6,968 nucleotides of DNA from Verrucomicrobiota bacterium. GTDB taxonomy: Bacteria > Verrucomicrobiota > Verrucomicrobiia > Limisphaerales > AV2. How positions within the stretch are numbered: the stretch's first letter is position 1; each line of letters starts with the position of its first letter. The notes under the pieces are model-generated. The model did not search any database. It saw nothing but the letters and a program-made list of their open reading frames with translations, and was not told where the DNA came from. Positions 1 to 5,128 of this stretch are shown here, in pieces. A program made the translations under genes and the position numbers. The DNA lies in assembly GCA_003218935.1 (NCBI GenBank), contig QHPA01000114.1, positions 1-6,968 of the forward strand, given 5' to 3'.

Positions 1-1372
1 CGCGCTGCCACCGGACCCCCAGGGGTTCACCTGGCGCAACTTTTTCATCTGGCTCGACCGGTTGCACAAGTTCGCGGAGAAGTTCGCGGAGCACAACATC
101 CACCCGTTCCGCAAACGCGCGCTCAAAAAGGCGGAACAATGGATGCTCGAACGCTTCGACGGCTCGGACGGCCTCGCCGCCATTTTCCCCGCAATGCTCA
201 ACGCGCTCATCGCGCTCAAAGCGCTCGGCTACCCCGACGACCATCCCGAAGTCATCCGCGCCGAACGCGAGCTGAAACGGCTGGAGCACGAGACCGAAGA
301 TGAGCTCCGCATCGAGCCCTGCTTCTCGCCGGTGTGGGACACGGCGATTGTCACGATTTGCCTGCATGAATCCGGCGTTTCGGAACAGCACCCGGCGATG
401 AAGAAAGCGGTGGACTGGCTCATCTCGAAGGAAATTCGTTTCCGCGGCGACTGGCAGTATAAGAACCCAGCCAAGGTCGAAGCGAGCGGCTGGGCGTTCG
501 AATACGAAAACAAATGGAACCCGGACGTGGACGACACCGCGATGGTGCTCCTCGCCCTCCGGAAGGTGCCGACCGACAATCCCCGCCGGCGCGATGAATG
601 TTTCAAACGCGGCCTCGACTGGACGATGACCTTCCAGTGCAAGGACGGCGGTTGGGGCGCGTTCGACAAGGACTGCACCAAAAACATTCTCGAAAAGGTC
701 CCCTTTGCAGACCACAACGCGATGCTCGATCCCGAATGCGCCGACATCACGGCGCGCATCCTTGAATTGCTCGGCTACGAGGGAGTCGGCCTCGACAACC
801 CGCAGGTGAACGAGGCCATTCAGTTCATTCGGGAGCACCAGGAGGAAGATGGGTCGTGGTATGGCCGTTGGGGCGTCAACTACATCTACGGCACCTGGCA
901 GGCGCTGCGCGGCATGCGCGCGCTCAACTGGAACATGAAGGAGCCGTGGCTGCTCAAGGCGCGCGACTGGCTTGAAAGCGTCCAGCACCAGGACGGCGGC
1001 TGGGGCGAACGCTGCAACACGTACGACGACCCGGTTTTCAAGGGCCAGGGACAGAGCACCGCGACACAAACCGCGTGGGCCGTCATGGGCCTGTGCGCCT
1101 TCGAAGATCCGAATTTACCGAGCCTGAAGCGCGGCATCGAATATCTCATTCGCATGCAAAACGAGGACGGTTCATGGACCGAGCACGAAACGACCGGCAC
1201 CGGATTCCCGAAAGTGTTCTATTTGAAATACGACATGTATCGCAACGCCTGGCCACTGCTCGCCCTGGCGACGTATCGGAACATTTTTGAGGAGGCCGAA
1301 GCGAAGGCGAACGGAGATGTGAACGGGGCTGCCAAAGCGTTTGTCGATGAGGAAGTGGTGGCTCGGCGGTGA
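1..1372 (+). CDS. shc: Squalene-hopene cyclase, C-terminal part (5' end outside window)
   Basis: This enzyme cyclises squalene to hopene or diplopterol, the committed step of hopanoid synthesis, as a monotopic membrane protein. The frame is open from base 2, so the TTG at 62 is internal and the start lies outside the window; about 456 residues are present. Seen: the catalytic acid motif DVDDTA (524-541), and several QW-type repeats, including QCKDGGWGAFD (about 635-667), QEEDGSW (about 839-859), QHQDGGWGE (about 983-1009) and MQNEDGSW (about 1154-1177). The end carries the family-typical GTGFPKVFYLKYDMYRNAWP block. Cyclases of this family are usually 630-740 residues with the DxDD motif near residue 375-400, so roughly 200 N-terminal residues are missing. 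After the conserved ATYRN there is a variable tail of about 30 residues. It is followed on the same strand by a small membrane gene and an hpnG-like gene. Identification is firm. Confidence 0.96.
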   Translation, partial: ALPPDPQGFTWRNFFIWLDRLHKFAEKFAEHNIHPFRKRALKKAEQWMLERFDGSDGLAAIFPAMLNALIALKALGYPDDHPEVIRAERELKRLEHETEDELRIEPCFSPVWDTAIVTICLHESGVSEQHPAMKKAVDWLISKEIRFRGDWQYKNPAKVEASGWAFEYENKWNPDVDDTAMVLLALRKVPTDNPRRRDECFKRGLDWTMTFQCKDGGWGAFDKDCTKNILEKVPFADHNAMLDPECADITARILELLGYEGVGLDNPQVNEAIQFIREHQEEDGSWYGRWGVNYIYGTWQALRGMRALNWNMKEPWLLKARDWLESVQHQDGGWGERCNTYDDPVFKGQGQSTATQTAWAVMGLCAFEDPNLPSLKRGIEYLIRMQNEDGSWTEHETTGTGFPKVFYLKYDMYRNAWPLLALATYRNIFEEAEAKANGDVNGAAKAFVDEEVVARR

Positions 1373-1428
1373 TCGGCGAGTCTTCGGCCCTCGACCCAAT
1401 GAGAATAGAATGAAGCTTTTGGCATCCG

Positions 1429-1737
1429 ATGTATGGATGGGTGCCATTGGGCAAAGTCGGTGCCAGCGGTAACGGAGCAGTTACGAGAACATCACGAAAG
1501 CAACCAAAGAAGCCTCCGCTCTATCCGTGGCCAGGCGCAGCAGTTTTTCTCTACGCCGCTATCACGTGGCTGATTGAGTATGCGAACTTTGATCGTCTCA
1601 CGATCTACGAGGCCGGGCGGGTCGGGGCCGTTTATACAGGGTCCCTGGCGGTCGCCGTGATTGGCGTGAGTCTCGTTGCTGGGTTTGCGTTTCTAGCGTA
1701 CGCAATCTACTTGTGGATTTTTTTCCGAAAAAGTTGA
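1429..1737 (+). CDS. Small two-helix membrane protein, function unknown
   Basis: I do not recognise this 102-residue protein. The first 35 residues are polar, basic and proline-rich (RTSRKQPKKPPLYPWPG). Two hydrophobic segments follow, roughly residues 35-51 and 70-97, separated by a short charged stretch, and the protein ends in FFRKS. It lies 56 bp after the cyclase stop and 69 bp before the hpnG-like gene, on the same strand, so it could be co-transcribed with both. No clear Shine-Dalgarno sequence precedes the ATG at 1429, and an in-frame GTG at 1441 is an alternative start. Hand-counted G+C over 1441-1740 is about 55%, below that of the cyclase gene. The long open frame, membrane-like composition and position support a real gene, but not strongly. 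Confidence 0.55.
   Translation: MYGWVPLGKVGASGNGAVTRTSRKQPKKPPLYPWPGAAVFLYAAITWLIEYANFDRLTIYEAGRVGAVYTGSLAVAVIGVSLVAGFAFLAYAIYLWIFFRKS
1451..1465 (-). promoter_or_regulatory. Possible sigma-54 (-24/-12) promoter, antisense to shc
   Basis: The minus strand reads TGGCACCGACTTTGC, which matches the sigma-54 consensus TGGCAC-N5-TTGC with the correct 10 bases between the GG and GC pairs. It lies at the beginning of the small gene at 1429 and points toward the 3' end of the cyclase gene, where no minus-strand gene is apparent. It may be chance, or may drive an antisense transcript. Confidence 0.25.
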
Positions 1738-1806
1738 GCTTCGAATGCTCATTCAACATGGCCCTGCATCGCAGAAGAGTTCGCTGCGCGGCGTAACCGT
1801 TGCCAG

Positions 1807-2523
1807 ATGACCTCTCTGCTCTTGACCTTCGCCGCTAAAGAAGAATCGCGCCCTTTCGAGAAGCTCATCGGCGCACGCTCGAATTTGCGAGTCTTGCTTA
1901 CCGGCATCGGGCAACGAAATGCCGAACGCGCAATTCGTGGAGCTTTGGCCGAACAGTTGCCGAAGCTCGTGTTGACCAGCGGCTTTGCCGGCGGGTTGAA
2001 TCCGGAACTGGCGACCGGCACCGTGGTTTTTTCCACAGACGAGGAAGTTCCTAGCCGCCGAGGTAACGAGGCGGATTCTCCACTCAACGTCCAGGATCCG
2101 CCTCCTTACCTCGGCGGCTATGAACCCTGTTTGTCGGCTGCCCTGCTGGCCGCCGACGCGCGACCAGTAAAATTCTATTGCGCGGAAAAAGTCGTCGCAA
2201 CCGCTGAAGAGAAGCGCGCGCTCTGGGTGAGCACGGGCGCGGACGCGGTCGAGATGGAATCGGGCGTCATTCGCGCAATTTGTCGCGAGCACAATATTCC
2301 AAGCGCCACAGTGCGAGTCATATCAGATGCCGCGAATGAAGACCTGCCTTTCGATTTTAACCGTCTGATGGACGCGAACCAGAACCTGAGCTACGGCAAG
2401 CTCGCACTGGCGTCCTTGAAGTCGCCCGGCAAAATCAGCGCGTTGCTCAAGTTGCAAAAGCACACGAGGCTGGCAGCGGAAAAACTGGCGGAGGTTTTGG
2501 TGAGAGTCTGCCAGCGAGCGTAG
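1807..2523 (+). CDS. hpnG: Hopanoid-associated nucleosidase/phosphorylase, HpnG-like
   Basis: This protein belongs to the purine nucleoside phosphorylase/MTA-SAH nucleosidase superfamily. HpnG removes adenine from adenosylhopane during side-chain synthesis of bacteriohopanetetrol-type hopanoids. Seen in the 238 residues: an N-terminal strand followed by an acidic residue (LLLTFAAKEE, Glu12 or Glu13), a glycine-rich loop TSGFAGGLNPEL (about 58-69), the purine/ribose-binding VEMES (148-152), and VRVISDAANEDLP (169-181) with the likely catalytic Asp174. Residues 83-105 are encoded by a 69-bp palindromic element inserted in frame; without it the protein reads EEVP directly into EPCLSAALLAA. The ATG at 1807 fits the family N-terminus; no in-frame upstream start or clear ribosome site was seen. 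The TAG stop lies inside an arm of the 2519-2606 inverted repeat. The family call is secure. The HpnG call rests on the hopanoid context; a general MTA/SAH nucleosidase is the alternative. Confidence 0.82.
   Translation: MTSLLLTFAAKEESRPFEKLIGARSNLRVLLTGIGQRNAERAIRGALAEQLPKLVLTSGFAGGLNPELATGTVVFSTDEEVPSRRGNEADSPLNVQDPPPYLGGYEPCLSAALLAADARPVKFYCAEKVVATAEEKRALWVSTGADAVEMESGVIRAICREHNIPSATVRVISDAANEDLPFDFNRLMDANQNLSYGKLALASLKSPGKISALLKLQKHTRLAAEKLAEVLVRVCQRA
2052..2120. repeat. 69-bp palindromic element inserted in frame within hpnG
   Basis: The arms are 2052-2075 and 2097-2120. They are 24 bp long and complementary except for one C-C mismatch (2067 against 2105). The outer arm core reads TAGCCGCCGAGGTAA and returns as TTACCTCGGCGGCTA. 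Pairing can extend inward to 2079/2093 with one G-T pair, leaving a 13-base loop. The unit is 69 bp, exactly 23 codons, and has no stop in the hpnG frame. Removing it joins GAGGAAGTTCC to TGAACCC in frame. It resembles dispersed palindromes that I recall from verrucomicrobial genomes, and in behaviour the Rickettsia palindromic elements found within genes; both comparisons are from memory. Confidence 0.85.
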
Positions 2524-2606
2524 GACAGGCATCCTGCCTGTCTCCCCCGCCCCACGCGATTGACGTGTTCGGAAGTATCAGAGACAGGCAGGATGCCTGT
2601 CCTACG
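2519..2606. repeat. 26-bp perfect inverted repeat between convergent genes
   Basis: The arms 2519-2544 and 2581-2606 are perfect reverse complements, separated by a 36-base spacer. Each arm is itself a small hairpin: GACAGGCA pairs with TGCCTGTC around a 3-base loop (2524-2542 and 2583-2601). The DNA or RNA could therefore form either one long stem or two small hairpins. The outer part of each arm reads CGTAGGACAGG inward, so the left arm supplies the TAG stop of hpnG (2521-2523) and the right arm the TAG stop of the facing transporter gene (2602-2604). It may act as a bidirectional transcription terminator, but there is no T-rich tract after either stem. It could also be a dispersed mobile repeat. 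Confidence 0.85.
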
Positions 2607-3039
2607 GATTCCCTTGACCTGCCGCCGGCGCGGCTTCGGGAGAACCGAGGGGCTTCGGCTTCATTTTCTCGCTGTAACTGACGAGCGCGGCGCCGATGAC
2701 GATGAGAACGACACCCAACCAACGGGTCCAATGGATTTCCTCGTTCAGGATGAACTTCGCGGCGAGCGCCGTGAGCACGAAGCCCAACGCCGTCAGTGGC
2801 CAGATCAAACTGACATCACGTTGCGACAACAGGTAGAGCAGGGCACCGAAGAAAATTGTTTCGAGCGCGACGCCGAGCAGGATGCTGGGATTGACCGCGC
2901 CGCGGCAGACCGCCCGCCATACCTGCACGACGGAAACTTTCTCCGGTTCGCCAATCTGCTTCAGCCCGCGGCTCAGGAACACCACACCGACCGCTTCGAG
3001 CACGAGAGCGAGCAACAACACGATCAAAACTTTGGTCAT
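2602..3039 (-). CDS. Small four-helix DMT/SMR-like transporter (EamA-type)
   Basis: The 145-residue protein has four predicted membrane segments (about residues 4-22, 50-70, 76-96 and 106-122). Its closing pattern, GVVLIVIGAALVSYSE after a short charged loop with LNEEIHWTRWLG, is typical of the drug/metabolite transporter superfamily. Glu15 in the first helix (LVLEAVG) sits where small multidrug resistance proteins such as EmrE carry their essential glutamate. The 20-residue tail is rich in Pro, Ala and Gly. The ATG begins one base past the stop of the hpnK-like gene and has an AGGA ribosome site 8 bases upstream. Last in the hopanoid operon, it might move a hopanoid intermediate or an amino sugar; that is inference. 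The TAG stop lies in the right arm of the 2519-2606 repeat. Proteins this short in the family normally work as dimers. Confidence 0.87.
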   Translation of the reverse strand: MTKVLIVLLLALVLEAVGVVFLSRGLKQIGEPEKVSVVQVWRAVCRGAVNPSILLGVALETIFFGALLYLLSQRDVSLIWPLTALGFVLTALAAKFILNEEIHWTRWLGVVLIVIGAALVSYSEKMKPKPLGSPEAAPAAGQGNP

Positions 3040-3040
3040 G

Positions 3041-3874
3041 TCATAAATCCTGGTAACGAATCAGCGTCACGTTGTGTTCCTGCACCAGTGAACGAACGCG
3101 TCGGCTGATCAGCGCGTCGAATTCGTTCTTAAATTCGTCGAGCGACGGATGGGAGTAAAGCTCCGAATCGCCGGGCGGCAACTGCGGGATGAGCCGAGCG
3201 ACATAGTTCTCATCCACGCGCGCGTTTTGCAGCAGGCCGAAGACGGCGCTCGTGTGCTTGATGTTGAATTGACGGAGGACCCGGCGCGCTTTCGGAGCGA
3301 GCAGTCGGAAAAGCAACGCGTGGCTGGCGCGATAGCAGAATTGGCCGGAGGCCAGCCGCAGGTTCAGCCAGAAAAAATCGCGCGTCAGCCGGAAATGGGT
3401 GATGGCCCACTCGCGAGCTTGGCGCATCAGAATCGCGAACACCGTCGGGTGCATGTGAAAATGAAGGTGCCCGTTGACGTGGTCGAGCTTGAGTCCGGTC
3501 GCGCGAAATTTTTCAAACTGGGCCTGGATTTCGCGCTCCATTTGCGGGCGCAGGTCTTTGCGAAAAAAGTAACGAACGCCGGCCGCAACCGAGTTGTCTC
3601 GGAAATTTCCTTCGCGATCGACCAGGCCGGGAATTTCGCCGGGCTTCAGGGCCGCGGTTCCACAAATCAAGCTGACGTGCAGGCCGATTCCAAGCCGCGG
3701 ATTTTGCCGCGCAAGTTCGACCGCTTCGTCACTCGCTGCGCCGTTCACCATCAGGCTGGCGGTGGTGAGAATGCCTTCGCGATGGGCGCGGAGGACGGCC
3801 TGGTTGATGGAGCGCGACCGGCCGAAGTCGTCCGCGTTGACGATGAGCCGGCGGACGGCCTCAGGGCGTCCCAT
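3041..3874 (-). CDS. hpnK: Hopanoid biosynthesis-associated deacetylase HpnK (YdjC/ChbG family)
   Basis: The YdjC/ChbG family comprises metal-dependent carbohydrate deacetylases; HpnK is the branch found in hopanoid clusters and is thought to deacetylate the sugar-modified side chain. The 277 residues show the family landmarks in order: LIVNADDFG (10-18, metal- and base-providing Asp pair), GLHVSL (64-69), DHVNGHLHFHMHP (131-143, metal-binding histidines) and ELYSHPS (238-244). All expected residues are intact and the length is normal. The ATG at 3874 lies just before the conserved core and overlaps the end of the hpnD gene by 14 bp; the stop is one base from the next start. Both features indicate translational coupling. 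A general N-acetylated saccharide deacetylase is the alternative, but the neighbouring cyclase and squalene synthase favour HpnK. Confidence 0.9.
   Translation of the reverse strand: MGRPEAVRRLIVNADDFGRSRSINQAVLRAHREGILTTASLMVNGAASDEAVELARQNPRLGIGLHVSLICGTAALKPGEIPGLVDREGNFRDNSVAAGVRYFFRKDLRPQMEREIQAQFEKFRATGLKLDHVNGHLHFHMHPTVFAILMRQAREWAITHFRLTRDFFWLNLRLASGQFCYRASHALLFRLLAPKARRVLRQFNIKHTSAVFGLLQNARVDENYVARLIPQLPPGDSELYSHPSLDEFKNEFDALISRRVRSLVQEHNVTLIRYQDL
3048..3051 (-). promoter_or_regulatory. Ribosome binding site of the DMT-like transporter gene
   Basis: AGGA on the minus strand lies 8 bases before the ATG at 3039, within the last codons of the hpnK-like gene. It fits reinitiation after the nearby TGA. 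Confidence 0.5.
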
Positions 3875-4736
3875 AATTCGGAACCAGCGCGCCGGTAGTG
3901 AGGCGGTACCAAGTGCGGAAGATAAGGAACAATTTTTGTGGTTTGCTCACGCGAGTGGTGGCGGGATCGAACACGTTGAACCGCCGCGTTTCAAGTTTTT
4001 GCAGCAGTCGCCAATAGACCGACCCCATCAGCTCGGCCGCGCCCATCGAACGGCGTTCTTCATCCGGCAGCGCTTCGCGGGCCTGGCGGTAGAAATCACG
4101 CGCGCGTTCGGCGACGCCGGCGGCGGCCCTACCGAAGCGCGGCGAGTATTCGAGCTGCAAAATCTCCTCCGGCCGGACGTTGCACCGCTCCAGTTCTTCG
4201 AGCGGCAGATAAATTCGCCCGCGCTCGGCGTCGGCGCGCACGTCGCGCAAAATGTTGGTGAGTTGAAGCGCTTTGCCGAGCAGGACCGCGTAGTCGCGGC
4301 AGCGCGGATTGTGATAGCCGAAGATTTCGATGCTGAGCCGCCCAACCACCGACGCAACGCGGTAACAGTATAGCTCCAGCTCGGCATAGCTCTCATAACG
4401 TTTGATGTCGAGGTCCATTTCCACGCCGCGAATCAACTCTTCAAACAGCCCGAAAGGCAGCCGATAACGCGCGATGATCGGCGCGAGTTCCTGGTTGACG
4501 GGAAAGAGGGGGCCCGCCTGATCGCACGCCTTGTGGATATCGTCGCGCCAGTCGGCCAGTCGCTGACGGCGCTGCTCGACCGGCACGGAGTCTTCGTCGG
4601 CCAGATCGTCCACTTGACGACAAAAGGCGTAGAGCGCGGCCATGCCGTTGCGTTTGGCTTTCGGAAGGAGCACGAACGCCAGGGCGAGGTTGGAGGCGCT
4701 TTTGCGCGTGATCGACTGGCTGACGTGGGCGCTCAC
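3861..4736 (-). CDS. hpnD: Presqualene diphosphate/squalene synthase, HpnD type
   Basis: This is a trans-isoprenyl diphosphate synthase of the squalene/phytoene synthase family. HpnD condenses two farnesyl diphosphates into presqualene diphosphate, supplying squalene to the cyclase. Seen, numbering from the GTG: LLPKAKRNGMAALYAFCRQVDDLADE (first aspartate motif at 43-48), ESYAELELYCYRVASVVG (115-132), and NILRDVRADAERGR (161-174, second aspartate motif). I place the start at GTG 4736, which overlaps the TGA of the upstream gene as GTGA. This gives 291 residues, the normal family length, and begins close to the conserved SASNLALAF. The frame stays open to an ATG at 4892, but those 52 extra residues overlap the neighbour gene and are low-complexity and basic, so I reject them. 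HpnD is favoured over HpnC by the KRNGMAALYAFCRQVDD signature. Phytoene synthase remains a weaker alternative. Confidence 0.9.
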   Translation of the reverse strand: MSAHVSQSITRKSASNLALAFVLLPKAKRNGMAALYAFCRQVDDLADEDSVPVEQRRQRLADWRDDIHKACDQAGPLFPVNQELAPIIARYRLPFGLFEELIRGVEMDLDIKRYESYAELELYCYRVASVVGRLSIEIFGYHNPRCRDYAVLLGKALQLTNILRDVRADAERGRIYLPLEELERCNVRPEEILQLEYSPRFGRAAAGVAERARDFYRQAREALPDEERRSMGAAELMGSVYWRLLQKLETRRFNVFDPATTRVSKPQKLFLIFRTWYRLTTGALVPNYGTP

Positions 4737-5128
4737 AACGGCGGATTGGAGGTCGGCTCTGTTTTGGACGGGGGCAAACCTCCAGTCTCGGCCAGCGTCG
4801 GGTTGCGCGGACGATGGTCGCGGCGCCAGCGGCGTCTCCGATGCCGGCGATCGTGGTGGGTGTGTTCTTCGTTTTCTTCGTCCTCGTGCCAATCGGCGGC
4901 GGGCGTTGAGTCGGTCTTGCGTTCAGGAGAGTGGTGATGACGATGATGCTTCTTTCTCTTCCAGTAACGGTTTGTCCCAAGCAACAGAACCAGGCCCAGC
5001 GCCAGGCCGAGCGTGATGATGACCATCACGTCCTTGAACACCAAACCGGTGCTCTTCGCCAGCGGCGCGGTCGGATTCAGCGGGTTCAGTCCTTCCAATT
5101 GAGCCAGCAAGCAAAGAGACTTCGTCAT
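4733..5128 (-). CDS. Small single-helix membrane protein with His/Arg-rich tail, unknown function
   Basis: I do not recognise a named family. The 131-residue protein has a polar N-terminus of about 32 residues, one strong membrane segment (about 33-51, VMVIITLGLALGLVLLLG), then a highly charged tail. The tail contains KRKKHHRHHH (57-66), an acidic patch HEDEENEEHTHH (81-92) and DRRHRRRRWRRDHR (93-106). The positive-inside rule puts the tail in the cytoplasm. Its gene is held in the operon by TGATG coupling to the response regulator, with AAAGGA 9 bases before the ATG, and by GTGA overlap with hpnD. This arrangement is strong support that it is translated. The tail could bind metal, nucleic acid or acidic lipid; nothing here decides. 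The last about 20 residues (LAETGGLPPSKTEPTSNPPL) look like translated repeat sequence rather than a conserved domain. Confidence 0.75.
   Translation of the reverse strand: MTKSLCLLAQLEGLNPLNPTAPLAKSTGLVFKDVMVIITLGLALGLVLLLGTNRYWKRKKHHRHHHSPERKTDSTPAADWHEDEENEEHTHHDRRHRRRRWRRDHRPRNPTLAETGGLPPSKTEPTSNPPL

Noticed and set aside
1738..1806. Possible terminator hairpin after the small membrane gene
   Set aside because: Only a 4-bp stem (GAGC/GCTC) is seen, with no T tract, so it is too weak to call.
1753..2292. Minus-strand open frame of 179 codons opposite hpnG
   Set aside because: The plus strand carries the VEMES and VRVISDAA motifs. The minus frame has no domain and spans the palindromic insert.
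2560..3108. Plus-strand open frame of 182 codons opposite the transporter gene
   Set aside because: It begins inside the inverted repeat spacer and is antisense to a well-defined four-helix membrane protein; its own translation is hydrophilic and nondescript.
3149..3898. Plus-strand open frame of 249 codons opposite hpnK
   Set aside because: It is antisense to a clear YdjC-family gene, with composition typical of a G+C-rich shadow frame.
4737..4892. A 52-residue N-terminal extension of the squalene synthase back to an ATG at 4892
   Set aside because: It overlaps the small upstream gene almost entirely, is low-complexity and basic, and would make the protein longer than the family norm. GTG 4736 with its GTGA overlap fits better.
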